Counted from the stretch's first letter, positions 8,601-17,364 are shown. The stretch: 64,000 bases of DNA from CAVOHU01 sp963843385 (GCA_963843385.1 CAWJJY010000001.1:62001-126000); one strand, 5' to 3'. Program-made: numbers and translations. Notes: generated from the letters alone by a model not told the origin.

Positions 8601-9711
8601 CGGATTCGCGGCTCTCTCCGGGCAGAGCTGGTGTGAGGTCACGTTGAAGGATGTGACCTTCGAGCGTCCGCTGCTGCTCGCGTATCGCAAACCGCAGACC
8701 GTCGATCTGATTCTGGAACGAGGGCACAACGGCTCAGGCGAGACACGTTTCGTGATTGCCGCGTCCGAGAACGAGGCGGACGTGTTCTGCCAGGGAAGCA
8801 TCGCACCCGCCTCTGACGGATTGGACGAGAAGATCTCGCTGAAGGGCGTGAAGAACGATCGGGCCGCCGACATGCAAATCGCCGAGTTCTACGGGGAGCT
8901 GCGCAAGGCGGGCCTGGAGTACGGCGCGAAGTTCGCCAACGTGCGGGAACTCTGGGTTGGCGCGCCAGGCACGGGCGAAGCGCTCGGTCGTGTTTCGGTT
9001 GGCCAGGTGGGCGCGCTCGATGAGCACGATCCGTTCGCCAACGCCGTGCTGCTGGATGGCTGCGCCCACGTGCTCGGGGCCGCCGCGAAGATGCTGACGG
9101 CGAATGGTGTCGACGGTGCCTATGTTCCGACCACGATCCAGGCCCTCACGCTCCGGCGTCAGCTGCCGGCCCAGATGTGGAGTCATGTCAAGGTGACCAT
9201 GGCCGGCAACGGCCGCGCGGCTCTGGCATCCATGCGAATCCTGAACGACTCCGGAGAAACCCTGGCGGAGTTCAGGGACCTGGAGCTTAAACAGACCGCC
9301 GCACTAACGGCGGGCAAGTCCGGCGGCAAACCGGCCGGGCCGCCGAAGGCTGCCCCCGCGGGCGTGGCCACCAGGTCCGGCGCCGAGCTCGTCGAGTCCC
9401 TGCGGCCGCTGCCCAGGCCGGCGAGGGTCAGGGAGATGGCGAACTGGCTGACCTCCGAGATCAAGGACACGATGGGCCAGGCCGCCGACGGGCTGGACAT
9501 CGAATCCCTGCCGTCCTCGGCGGCGTTCCTGGAAATAGGCCTGGACTCCCTGCTCGTCACCGAGTTGCAGCGCCGAATCCAGGAGAAGCTGAACTTCCGT
9601 TTCAAGCCCACGCAGGGATTGGACTACCAGACGATCGACTCGATGGCCGAGTTCCTTCTGGACGTCGCGCTGGCGCCCGGCCTGCAGCGGGATTCTGCGC
9701 CTGCAGCCTGA
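5695..9711 (+). CDS. type I polyketide synthase, KS-AT-DH-ACP (no KR)
   Basis: A 1338-residue single-module PKS. The ketosynthase (about 12-440) has Cys188 in DTACSSSLV, His323 in EAHGTGTPVGDP and His363 in KSNFGHIEPGAG. The acyltransferase (about 550-850) has GQGAQ, Ser644 in GHSVGE and HAFHS at 744-748, the malonyl-CoA type. The dehydratase (about 920-1210) has His950 in HRILGSTVFP and Asp1121 in LLDGCAH. The carrier has Ser1285 in GLDSL. There is no ketoreductase, enoylreductase, methyltransferase or thioesterase, yet a DH needs a reduced substrate. The FabG-like enzyme at 17383 is therefore a candidate trans KR, and the module may work iteratively. The start is ATG 5695 with AGGAGC eight bases upstream, and an in-frame extension to 5440 is rejected. 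It is the first gene of a five-gene plus-strand operon. Confidence 0.95.
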   Translation: MDAIRQETPNAGPEPIAIVGVGCWLPGNIVSTEGLLDALRTGRDLVADVPANRWNVDAFYDADPLAAAKTYVRRGGFVNDIECFDAGFFGISDTEAARMDPQQRMVLQTVWHALEDAGQSAEELAHSNTGVFLAMMNTNNYSHLKASIEGVRGIGAYDAMSDAMSIASGRIAHFLDLEGPAISLDTACSSSLVALHLARQCILMGDCDTAIVAGVNVILHPGLHIAFSKVGLMSREGRCATFDASADGYIRGEGCVAVILRRQSQAISRGDNILASIVGTAINQDGHTPAVTAPNGRAQERVMRSAMARLGVNPNEIGYVEAHGTGTPVGDPIEMSAIANVFGPGRAPDATLYVGSVKSNFGHIEPGAGLLGLVKVALSLQHEEVFPSIHFTQWNPNIDLGHAPIEVPTSVVPWPRGASRRMAGINSFGYSGTNSHAILQEAPLKENSRADAGQVKASTGRTSELVVVSAKSKTSLEELVDLWVGYLEKDDSASLPDIAFTADTGRAHLRHRVAAVGDSKTDIAGKLRAWREGRIAKGLASGQTRARLRPKVAFMFTGQGAQYAGMGQELYKTEAHFAETLDRVAATMDSEMGVSLKAVLFGSDARTYLNNTRYVQPALFAIEYALAELLRHWGVEPDFVIGHSVGEIAAACVAGVLDLDDAIRFVVARGRLMGELPKGGKMLAIGTDVEQARRWIKGRETDVSIATVNGPQAVVVSGKAEAVEAVGELAAEAGLRTTPLEVSHAFHSPLMDPILAELTDVAASMRIAPARIPIVSNVSGDFHGDRIEPAYWSNHVRQAVLFHAGMGKIVEAGATILVEIGPHPALTPAVATSFDPTKTQPVPTLKRDGKDVTNLLGALAALFVNGMAMNLDRLFWSPLYERVSLPLYPFRKDRHWLTPTMGIDRLPDSPIDALPALPALHPLLGRVTTRNGYRTVFQVGLATNSPWTDHRILGSTVFPATAYLDMAARGFAALSGQSWCEVTLKDVTFERPLLLAYRKPQTVDLILERGHNGSGETRFVIAASENEADVFCQGSIAPASDGLDEKISLKGVKNDRAADMQIAEFYGELRKAGLEYGAKFANVRELWVGAPGTGEALGRVSVGQVGALDEHDPFANAVLLDGCAHVLGAAAKMLTANGVDGAYVPTTIQALTLRRQLPAQMWSHVKVTMAGNGRAALASMRILNDSGETLAEFRDLELKQTAALTAGKSGGKPAGPPKAAPAGVATRSGAELVESLRPLPRPARVREMANWLTSEIKDTMGQAADGLDIESLPSSAAFLEIGLDSLLVTELQRRIQEKLNFRFKPTQGLDYQTIDSMAEFLLDVALAPGLQRDSAPAA

Positions 9712-9738
9712 GACCGAGGTCATGCGGAACATTTCACG

Positions 9739-9768
9739 GCGAGGGCGGCCTTTCCAGGCGGCCCTCGC
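9739..9768 (+). promoter_or_regulatory. intra-operon hairpin between PKS and radical SAM genes
   Basis: GCGAGGGC (9739-9746) can pair perfectly with GCCCTCGC (9761-9768) across a 14-base loop. The structure lies between the PKS stop and the next ATG and ends 15 bases before the GGAG ribosome binding site. There is no T-run, so it looks more like an mRNA processing, stability or translation-control element than a terminator. Confidence 0.4.
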
Positions 9769-9795
9769 GTGCACTTCAAGCACCGGAGAGCCCCT

Positions 9796-11241
9796 ATGAG
9801 CAGCCGCTTTGCCATCGACGTGGACCGCGCGCGGGATTACATCGAGAACAACCTCGACAAGCACCAGGTGAACAAGATCCAGCATTCGTTTCCGTCCCCG
9901 CGCTACTGGTCGGAAACCGATGTCCCGGTGCACGACACGTTGAGCGACCGCCGGAAGCTCGATGCCACGGGTCGCGGCATGCCGGTCAATCTGTATCTCG
10001 GCGTGCCGTACTGCATCAAGACCAACCCGGGCAAGTGCGGATACTGCCTGTTTCCGGTGGAGGACTTCGTCGGCAACGACGCGCTCGAGGCCTACTTCGA
10101 CTATCTGAAGCGGGAAGCGGCGATGTACCGCGACGCGATTCGAGGGATGCCTCTCGGGCAGGTCTATTTTGGCGGGGGCACGTCCAACCTCTACAAGGAG
10201 CCTCTGTACCACGCCTTGATGGACATCGTGCGCGATCTCTTCCCCGAGATCCCGGACCACGCCTACATCACGCTCGAGGGCATTCCGCAGTTGTTCTCCC
10301 GCGAGAAGATCAAGGCGATCAAAGAGTCGGGCATGAACCGCATCAGCATGGGGGTGCAGCAGATCAACGAACGCCTGAACAGCCTGAGCGGGCGGAAGCA
10401 GACAATCCGACACGTGACCCAGACCCTGGAGTGGGCGCAGGAATTCGGATTGCCGGTGAACGTCGATCTGATCTTCGGCTGGCCCCAGCAGACGGTTCAG
10501 ACCATGCTGGAGGATCTGGAATCGGTCGTGTCCTGGGGCGTCGAGAACATCACCCATTACGAGCTCAATGTCGGCGGCCCCACGGACTTCGCCCTCAACC
10601 GTTACCACGAGCTTCCCAGCACGCTGAGCAACCTGGAGATGTACCGCGCGTCGCGCGATCTGCTGTGCAGCCACGGGTACCGGCAGGTCACCGCCTACAA
10701 TTTCCACAAGCCTGGCGCGACCACCGGCCGGTCCTACGAAGAGGGTGTGACGCACCGCCTGGATCACATGGATACCGTCGGCCTGGGCTATGCCGCCCTG
10801 ACGTTCTTCGGGGACGTGACCCTGGGCGACGGACACAGCTGGTCCTTCATCAACCAGCGCAACCTCGCCGAGTACAAGCGCAGCGTCGACCAGGGCCGGT
10901 TCCCGGTTGAGCGAGGGTTCCGCCATGCCCGCGAAGACTTCATGTTGTCGATGGTCTGGCGCAACCTGTTCGGCCTGGAACTGGACCGGGAGGACTTCCG
11001 CGCCGCCTTCGGCGTCGATGCCTACGATCAGTTCGAGGGCATCTGGAACGCGCTGCGGGAATTCGAGTTCGTGGAGGTGACGCCGGAGAAGATCAAGCTC
11101 GTGGGAGACGGTCCCTTCTATACGCCGATGATCCAGACGCTCCTGGCTGAAGCGCGTTACCGGGAATTGCGCGACCGCATGCTGGACGTCCCGGCGCCGG
11201 ACGCGCCGGCCGCGGTGCCCCTCCGGGTCGTGTCGGCGTAG
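9796..11241 (+). CDS. HemN/HemW-like radical SAM protein of the biosynthetic operon
   Basis: A 481-residue radical SAM enzyme of the HemN/HemW type. Family marks are VYFGGGTSNLY (SAM-binding glycine motif), ISMGVQQINERLN and VNVDLIFGWPQQT. The cluster cysteines are Cys73, Cys81 and Cys84 in YCIKTNPGKCGYCLF. This is C-x7-C-x2-C, whereas HemN relatives normally have C-x3-C-x2-C. HemN-like radical SAM enzymes in natural-product loci are known C-methylases or cyclopropanases (for example Jaw5 of jawsamycin and the CC-1065 enzymes), so modification of the growing or finished polyketide is the leading inference. A coproporphyrinogen or haem role is less likely here. The start is ATG 9796 with GGAG eight bases upstream. 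NRPS begins 19 bases after its stop. Confidence 0.88.
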   Translation: MSSRFAIDVDRARDYIENNLDKHQVNKIQHSFPSPRYWSETDVPVHDTLSDRRKLDATGRGMPVNLYLGVPYCIKTNPGKCGYCLFPVEDFVGNDALEAYFDYLKREAAMYRDAIRGMPLGQVYFGGGTSNLYKEPLYHALMDIVRDLFPEIPDHAYITLEGIPQLFSREKIKAIKESGMNRISMGVQQINERLNSLSGRKQTIRHVTQTLEWAQEFGLPVNVDLIFGWPQQTVQTMLEDLESVVSWGVENITHYELNVGGPTDFALNRYHELPSTLSNLEMYRASRDLLCSHGYRQVTAYNFHKPGATTGRSYEEGVTHRLDHMDTVGLGYAALTFFGDVTLGDGHSWSFINQRNLAEYKRSVDQGRFPVERGFRHAREDFMLSMVWRNLFGLELDREDFRAAFGVDAYDQFEGIWNALREFEFVEVTPEKIKLVGDGPFYTPMIQTLLAEARYRELRDRMLDVPAPDAPAAVPLRVVSA

Positions 11242-11260
11242 GACGAGAGAGCGCACCGTC

Positions 11261-14200
11261 ATGGAAAACGCGAGCGGACTTCCGACGCGGGACGACATCC
11301 GCACTGAACTGTTGCGGCTGGTGGGTGAAGCCCTGGGGGAAGAGCTGCCTCCGATTCCAGGCGACACACCGATCCTCGACTTCGTCGTGTCGTCGCTGGC
11401 GCTGGTCGAAGGGATGCGCCGCATCTACGAGCGTTTCGGGGTGTTGATTTCCATCCGCCGCGTGCTCGAGGGGCAGATCACGCTCGATGGGCTCGCGTCG
11501 TACATCGAGCAGCAGTTGAGCGCGCCGCGCGCGCGACAAATCGAGACGCCGCACTCTGCGGCCGAGCAGGACTCGGCTGCGTCCACACGGGTGAAGTTCG
11601 CCCCGTCTCAGCGTCACGTCGGCTTCCTGACGCGCTACTCCCCCGAGGCCGCCGCGGCGTTCAACGAGCCGCTCGCGGCGCGCCTGGAGGGACCGCTGAA
11701 CCTGCGGGCCCTGCAGGCGGCGATTGACGCGGTCGCCGACCGTTACGAGGCGCTGGGCACCTCACTCAGCCCGGACGAAGATGAGCTGAGCGTTCATTCG
11801 ACAAGGCGTTTCGAGTTGCCAGTAACCTCGTGCCGGGTTGGGGAGCTTGACGAGAAGCTGGCCGAGATTGTCCACCGTCCGTTCCTGCCAGGACAGCGGT
11901 TGTTTCGAGCGGAGCTGCTGAAAGAGTCCGACCATCGGCACGTGCTGGTGCTCCTGAGTCACCGGCTGGTGGTGGACATCGAAGCGCTGCAGGTCGTCTT
12001 CGGGGAGCTGGCGGCGTTCTACTCGGCCTACTCGACGGATGGCGAACCGAGTGCGGGTTTCCCGGGCCTGCAATGGACGGACTACCTTGCCATGGGTCAG
12101 TCCGCCATTGCGCTGGAGGCTCGCGAGGCGGCCCGGGTTTTCTGGCAGGAGACGCTTTCAGAAGCCTGGCCGCACCTTGAACTTCCGGCCGACCACCCCC
12201 GCCCGCCGGTCAAGCGTTACGGCGGCGCGCGTCTCGTGTTGCCACTCGAGCGCGAGCTTTGCGAGCGTGCGAACACATCGGGTGGTTCCGCTGGCCTGGC
12301 ACTCCCGCACTTCGTGTTTGCCGCATGGTCGGCGTTTCTCAACCGCCTGTCCGGACAGAGGGACCTGGTGGTCGGTGTCCGAAGTGCGCCCCTCTACCTG
12401 GAGCCCGGTCAGCGGGTGGTCGCACAGACACGAAACATGCTGCCCGTGCGGCTCGACATCGACTCGACTCGGAATTTCGAGCAGCACGTCCGCTCGACGG
12501 CGGCTGATGTGGCCGTCGCCGAACGAAACAGGCATTTCTCGCTGGCCGAACTGATTCAACTGGGGAACCTGCCGCGCGACCAGAGCCGTTCGCCCCTGTT
12601 CACGGCCGCGTTTCAGCAGCAGCACTGGGACGCCCCACCCGCGTTCGGGTCGATGCGCGTGTCCTTCGTCCAGCTCCCCGTCCCGGGCGCTGCGTACGAT
12701 ATCGAGTTGATCCTGGCGATCTCACCCGACGGCGCGCACCTGATGTGTGATTTCAGCACGGAGCTGTTCCAGCCGGAGACGATTGAGCGCTGGATGCATG
12801 GACTGTTGGCGCTGCTTCGCGCGGGGCTGGACGATCCCGGCGCGGCATGCAGGTCCCTGCCGGTGATGACCTCGGCCGATCGCCGGAAACTACTCGTCGA
12901 GTGGAACAGCACCGGCACGGCCTATCCCGAAGAGAAGACCGTCCTGGATCTGTTCACCGAGCGGGTTTCTGCCCACCCCGATGCGCCTGCCGTTCGCTGC
13001 GAGGAGTCGCGCTGGACCTACCGGCAACTTGCGGGCCGTGTGGAGGCGTTGGCCGGTCAACTGAGCAGCGACGGGGTCGTGCCCGGCGACCGTGTTGCCA
13101 TCTTGCTGGAGCGATCTCCCGATCTGGTGGCGGCCCTGCTGGCCGCGTGGCGTGTCGGGGCGCTGTACGTCCCGCTGGATGGAGGGTTCCCGCGCAAACG
13201 CCTGGCGTACATGCTCGCAGACGCCGGCGCCTCGGCCTGCGTCACCAGCAGCGCATTGGCGCCGCTCATCCCCGAGGAGTTCGACGGCCGGGTGCTGTGC
13301 GTCGACGAGGTGAACCAGCGGGCGCCCGGGGCCACCGATTCCGCCCGACGGGCCACCTCATCCGGCAGCGCGTACTTGATCTACACGTCGGGGTCGACGG
13401 GGCAGCCCAAAGGCGTGGAGGTGGGTCATCGGGGATTGGTCAACGTGCTGCTGTCCGTGCAGGCCCTGATCGGATTCGGTGCGGGCGACGTGATGATGGC
13501 CATCACCACGGTGTCGTTCGACATCTCGACGGTGGAGCTGTTGATACCGCTCATCGCCGGGGGCGTCGTGGACATCGTCCCCGACGGCGTTGTCGCGGAT
13601 GGTGTCGCGCTGGGGGCGATGATCACGTCGCACGCGCCGGACTTCATGCAGGCGACGCCGTCGACCTGGAAGGCCGTGCTGGCGGCCGGCTGGCGCGGCG
13701 ACACAACGCTCAGCCTTGGCTCTGCGGGCGAAAGCCTGAGCCGCGAGCTGGCGGAACAGCTTCTGCCAAAGGGCCGGGCGCTATGGGATGTCTATGGCCC
13801 GACAGAGACCACGGTCTACTCGGCCGCTTCGATCGTTCAGTCCGCTCCAGATCAACCGGTTCCCATCGGGCGTCCGTTGTCGAACACGCAAGTGTACGTA
13901 TTGGACGAAGATCGCCAGCCCGTCCCGATCGGCGCGGTCGGAGAGCTCTACATTGGCGGCGACGGACTGGCCCGCGGTTACTGGGGCCGGCCGGAGCTGA
14001 CGGCCGAACGATTTGTGCAGAGTCCGTTTCAGCCCGGCGCGCGCCTGTACCGCACCGGCGACCTTGCCCGCCACTTGCCCTCCGGTGAGCTGGTCTGCCT
14101 GGGCCGTGTGGACGACCAGGTCAAGATTCATGGCGTGCGCGTCGAGCTGGGGGAGATCGAGTCCGCTCTTCGCCGTGTGCCCGGCGTGCGAGACGCGGTG

Positions 14201-15955
14201 GCCTCAGCCTGGCGGGACGCGCGGGGCGACCTGCAGCTGGTCGGCCACGTCATTCCAGATCGGGTGTCGCCCTCGGTGGCCGCGATCCGGGCCGAATTGC
14301 GGGAACATCTGCCCGAGGTCATGATCCCGCCTCACATTCTGTTCTCCGAGGCCTTTCCGCTGACCGCCAACGGCAAGATCCGCCGCGGGCAACTCCCCGT
14401 GCCCGGCGGAACAGCCGGAAGGCCCGTCGCTCCGATGGAGATGCCCGAAACGCCCACCGAGCGACTGCTGGCCGAATGCTGGGGGCGCGTGCTCGAGCTC
14501 GATGCCGCCAGCATCGGACGCGATTCGGATTTCATGGACCTCGGCGGGCACTCCCTGCTGATGACGCCCCTGATGGTGGAAGTGCGACGGTCGTTCGACG
14601 TGAGCTTCAGACTGCGCGAGTTCTTCGACGCGCCGACCATCAGGTCGTTCGCCAAGCTCATCGCCGAACGCCGGCGGACGGTCACCTCAAGCCAGCCGGA
14701 GCGCCGGCCGGGGGGTTCCGCTCGGCCGTCGGACTGGGGCCGCCAGCGGATGGCGACACTGCTGCGGGAGTCCGAGCTGCCGCCGAGTATCGCTCCGGCG
14801 CGAGGCATGAGCTACCGTCCGTCCGGTGCAATCAAGACGGTGCTGTTGACCGGGGCGACCGGCTTCCTGGGCGCCTACATCATCGCCGACATCCTGAGGA
14901 CCACCAGCGCCGAGGTGCATTGCCTGGTACGGCCCAAGCGCGGGCAGGACGGCAAGGAGCGCATCGAGCGACAGATGCGCTATTACGATGTCTGGCCCGA
15001 GGACGATCGCTGGCTGGCCGACTGGCACTCGCGACTGCACGTGGTGGAAGGCGACGTGACGCTGCCGAGATTGGGGATGGCGGACCTCACCTACGACACG
15101 CTGGCGCGCGAGGTGGATGCCATCCTGCACGGCGCCGCGCACGTGAATTTCATCTATCCGTACGAAGCGCTGCGGGCCACCAACGTGCTGGGGCTCCACG
15201 AGGTGATTCGGTTCGCATTCGAGGCCCGCATCAAGCCCGTCCATCACCTGTCGACAGCGGCGATCTGGCCGATGGGCGCGCAGTTCACCTTCCATGAAAA
15301 GGACCCGATTGAGCACTTCCAGGCCCTGAACCTCGGCTATGACGAGGCCAAGTGGGTGGGCGAACGATGCCTGCTCCACGCGGTCGAACGCGGACTGCCT
15401 GTCGCACGCTACCGGCCGGGCGAAGTGGGCGGAGACAGTGTGACGGGGCGCTGCGTGACCGACCACTTCCTGGTCGCCTGCGTGAGAGGGTTCCTGCAGT
15501 TCGGCGCGTTCCCGATCCTGGACATCGAAGTCGACGTGGCGCCGGTCGACTACGTGGCCGGGGCGCTGACCCACCTGGTCTTCCATCACAATTCGATCGG
15601 CGGCGCCTTTCACCTGACCAATCCCAATCGTCAGCATATGAGCCAGGCGCTGACCTTCCTGCGCAGCCTTGGCTATCGCTTCGAGGAACTGCGCTTCGAG
15701 GATCTGCGCGATCGCCTGATCGGAAGCCGGTCCTTCGCGTCGAATGCGCTGTTCGCCTACCAGGCGGCCCTGCAGGAGATGGACGACGTCAGCCTGCAGC
15801 TGCCGACCTACGACACCCGGGAGACCAATCGAGCCTTGAAGGGTTCCGGCATCGTCTGCCCGCCGGCTGACGAGAAGCTGTTCAACGTGTACCTGCGGTA
15901 CCTGCTCGACATCGGCGTCATACCGCAGCCTGAGGGTGTGCCGTCGCCCATCTGA
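11261..15955 (+). CDS. nonribosomal peptide synthetase: carrier-C-A-PCP-thioester reductase
   Basis: A 1564-residue synthetase. An N-terminal carrier (about 8-90) has Ser45 in VVSSLALVE. A condensation domain (about 105-530) carries HRLVVDI at 234-240 where HHxxxDG is expected, so the catalytic second His is Arg235 and the Gly is Ile. The adenylation domain (about 545-1045) has TSGSTGQPKG (709-718), YGPTETT (845-851) and the core lysine Lys1039 in NGKIRRG. Its pocket starts with Asp754 in SFDIST and reads about D-I-V-Q-?-?-V-V-Y, which I cannot assign to a residue. The PCP has Ser1098 in LGGHSLL. The C-terminal reductase (about 1190-1560) has TGATGFLG at 1197 and YDEAK with Tyr1360/Lys1364, implying NAD(P)H release as aldehyde or alcohol. 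It follows the radical SAM gene closely. Confidence 0.95.
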   Translation: MENASGLPTRDDIRTELLRLVGEALGEELPPIPGDTPILDFVVSSLALVEGMRRIYERFGVLISIRRVLEGQITLDGLASYIEQQLSAPRARQIETPHSAAEQDSAASTRVKFAPSQRHVGFLTRYSPEAAAAFNEPLAARLEGPLNLRALQAAIDAVADRYEALGTSLSPDEDELSVHSTRRFELPVTSCRVGELDEKLAEIVHRPFLPGQRLFRAELLKESDHRHVLVLLSHRLVVDIEALQVVFGELAAFYSAYSTDGEPSAGFPGLQWTDYLAMGQSAIALEAREAARVFWQETLSEAWPHLELPADHPRPPVKRYGGARLVLPLERELCERANTSGGSAGLALPHFVFAAWSAFLNRLSGQRDLVVGVRSAPLYLEPGQRVVAQTRNMLPVRLDIDSTRNFEQHVRSTAADVAVAERNRHFSLAELIQLGNLPRDQSRSPLFTAAFQQQHWDAPPAFGSMRVSFVQLPVPGAAYDIELILAISPDGAHLMCDFSTELFQPETIERWMHGLLALLRAGLDDPGAACRSLPVMTSADRRKLLVEWNSTGTAYPEEKTVLDLFTERVSAHPDAPAVRCEESRWTYRQLAGRVEALAGQLSSDGVVPGDRVAILLERSPDLVAALLAAWRVGALYVPLDGGFPRKRLAYMLADAGASACVTSSALAPLIPEEFDGRVLCVDEVNQRAPGATDSARRATSSGSAYLIYTSGSTGQPKGVEVGHRGLVNVLLSVQALIGFGAGDVMMAITTVSFDISTVELLIPLIAGGVVDIVPDGVVADGVALGAMITSHAPDFMQATPSTWKAVLAAGWRGDTTLSLGSAGESLSRELAEQLLPKGRALWDVYGPTETTVYSAASIVQSAPDQPVPIGRPLSNTQVYVLDEDRQPVPIGAVGELYIGGDGLARGYWGRPELTAERFVQSPFQPGARLYRTGDLARHLPSGELVCLGRVDDQVKIHGVRVELGEIESALRRVPGVRDAVASAWRDARGDLQLVGHVIPDRVSPSVAAIRAELREHLPEVMIPPHILFSEAFPLTANGKIRRGQLPVPGGTAGRPVAPMEMPETPTERLLAECWGRVLELDAASIGRDSDFMDLGGHSLLMTPLMVEVRRSFDVSFRLREFFDAPTIRSFAKLIAERRRTVTSSQPERRPGGSARPSDWGRQRMATLLRESELPPSIAPARGMSYRPSGAIKTVLLTGATGFLGAYIIADILRTTSAEVHCLVRPKRGQDGKERIERQMRYYDVWPEDDRWLADWHSRLHVVEGDVTLPRLGMADLTYDTLAREVDAILHGAAHVNFIYPYEALRATNVLGLHEVIRFAFEARIKPVHHLSTAAIWPMGAQFTFHEKDPIEHFQALNLGYDEAKWVGERCLLHAVERGLPVARYRPGEVGGDSVTGRCVTDHFLVACVRGFLQFGAFPILDIEVDVAPVDYVAGALTHLVFHHNSIGGAFHLTNPNRQHMSQALTFLRSLGYRFEELRFEDLRDRLIGSRSFASNALFAYQAALQEMDDVSLQLPTYDTRETNRALKGSGIVCPPADEKLFNVYLRYLLDIGVIPQPEGVPSPI

Positions 15956-16017
15956 CGCGGTCGAGGTCGATGCCGCCGCGCATCGATCGGGCTCTCAATA
16001 CGGGAGGCGGTCAGGCG

Positions 16018-17364
16018 ATGAAAGCGGGATTCATGTCGATGGCGTCTCCGCGAGAGGCCGTTCCGATGAGCCTTCGCGATCGCTGGCTGCTCGTCAGCCG
16101 GCCCGCGACGTTTGCCGTGCGCATGCGCGAACGCTACGGGAATCTGGTCAGCATGAAGGTTCGGGGGGAGGTCTTCGCGATGGTCTTCTCGCCCGAAGGA
16201 GCCATGCAGGTGCTGTCGGCGAACCCGGCTGGCTATGACGCGTTCTGGAAGCGAGGCTTCACAGGCCTGGCTGGCAGTGGGTCGATCTGGGCGCTGGGAG
16301 GGGATGATCATCGTCGCGAGCGTCAGCTGCTGTCACCCGCGTTTCACCCCAGGAGCTTTCGGGGATACGGCGAAATCATCCGGGAGATTACCCACCGGCA
16401 CATCGACCAATGGCAGCCCGGCCAGCGCCTTCGAGCGATCGACACCACCTTGGCCATCTCGCTCGATGTCATCATGCGACTGGTGTTCGGTGTCGCTGAG
16501 GAAGAGTTCACGCGCGAGCTGCGCGAGTTGCTCGCGGCCTTCTGGCACCGCATGCACCCGCTCATCGTGTTCTTTCCGGTGTTGCAGCGAGGCTGGTTTC
16601 CGCTCTGGAGGCGTTATGCGCGGTCCAGGGCCCGCTACATCGACTGGATGACCAGGTATCTGCCGGAGCGTCGCACGCGGCACGGCGAGTCGGACGACGT
16701 CCTCGGTCACATGCTGGCCGCCCGCTACGAAGATGGCCGCCCGATGCGCGATGAGGACATCTGCGACGAACTGGTGACGATACTGCTTGCCGGCCACGAA
16801 ACCACGGCAACGGCCCTGGCCTGGGCGTTGTACGAGGTGGGACGGCATTCTGCCGTCATGGAGGCATTGAGACGGGACCTGGAAACCCTGGACAGCCCCA
16901 ATCCTGAATCACTGGCGAAGTTGCCCTACCTGTCGGCAGTCTGCAACGAGACCCTGCGCCTCCACACGCTGCTGCCGGAGGTGGCCCGGCTTTGCTCGGC
17001 GCCGGTCGAAGTCCTCGGGCGCACGTTCCAGCCCGGCGACGCGGTAGCCGTCTCCGTCATGGCGATTCATCATGCTCCGGAGCTGTACCCTGAGCCGGAT
17101 CAGTTCAATCCCCAGCGCTTCATCGACCGGTCCTACAGTGCGTTCGAATTCCTGCCGTTCGGGGGCGGCCATCGTCGGTGCCTTGGCGCCGGCCTGTCGG
17201 ACTATGAGATGCGCATTGCCCTGGCCGAGATCGTGATGCACTGGGATTTCGAGCACGCCGCGGTCGAACGGGACATCCGGCACGACATTTCAATGGGGTC
17301 GAAGAGCGGAGTGCCGCTGCGGGTCAAGGCGCGGCGCAAGCCCGGCGGCCAATGGGTCATGTGA
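16018..17364 (+). CDS. cytochrome P450
   Basis: A 448-residue soluble P450. The haem ligand is Cys388 in FGGGHRRCLGAG, the K-helix ExxR pair is Glu311/Arg314 in ETLRLHT, and the I-helix oxygen-binding motif is AGHETTATAL at 258-267. The sequence resembles bacterial CYP families related to CYP110/CYP4-like fatty-acid or terpene hydroxylases more than actinobacterial macrolide P450s, which is compatible with an aliphatic substrate. I chose ATG 16018 because GGGAGG lies ten bases upstream, whereas a start at 15970 has poorer support. No ferredoxin or reductase gene is nearby, so redox partners must come from elsewhere. It is probably a tailoring oxidase acting on the PKS-NRPS product. Confidence 0.93.
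   Translation: MKAGFMSMASPREAVPMSLRDRWLLVSRPATFAVRMRERYGNLVSMKVRGEVFAMVFSPEGAMQVLSANPAGYDAFWKRGFTGLAGSGSIWALGGDDHRRERQLLSPAFHPRSFRGYGEIIREITHRHIDQWQPGQRLRAIDTTLAISLDVIMRLVFGVAEEEFTRELRELLAAFWHRMHPLIVFFPVLQRGWFPLWRRYARSRARYIDWMTRYLPERRTRHGESDDVLGHMLAARYEDGRPMRDEDICDELVTILLAGHETTATALAWALYEVGRHSAVMEALRRDLETLDSPNPESLAKLPYLSAVCNETLRLHTLLPEVARLCSAPVEVLGRTFQPGDAVAVSVMAIHHAPELYPEPDQFNPQRFIDRSYSAFEFLPFGGGHRRCLGAGLSDYEMRIALAEIVMHWDFEHAAVERDIRHDISMGSKSGVPLRVKARRKPGGQWVM

Noticed and set aside
9796..11241. Annotating the radical SAM gene as coproporphyrinogen III oxidase (HemN/HemW)
   Set aside because: The cysteine motif spacing differs, there are no haem genes nearby and it sits between PKS and NRPS genes in one operon.
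9304..11424. 706-codon minus-strand ORF across the PKS end and the radical SAM gene
   Set aside because: Antisense shadow. It spans two genes with strong plus-strand motifs.
13388..13860. Assigning an amino acid to the NRPS adenylation domain
   Set aside because: The pocket residues (about D-I-V-Q-?-?-V-V-Y) do not match a code I can name with confidence, and the loop alignment by eye is uncertain at two positions.
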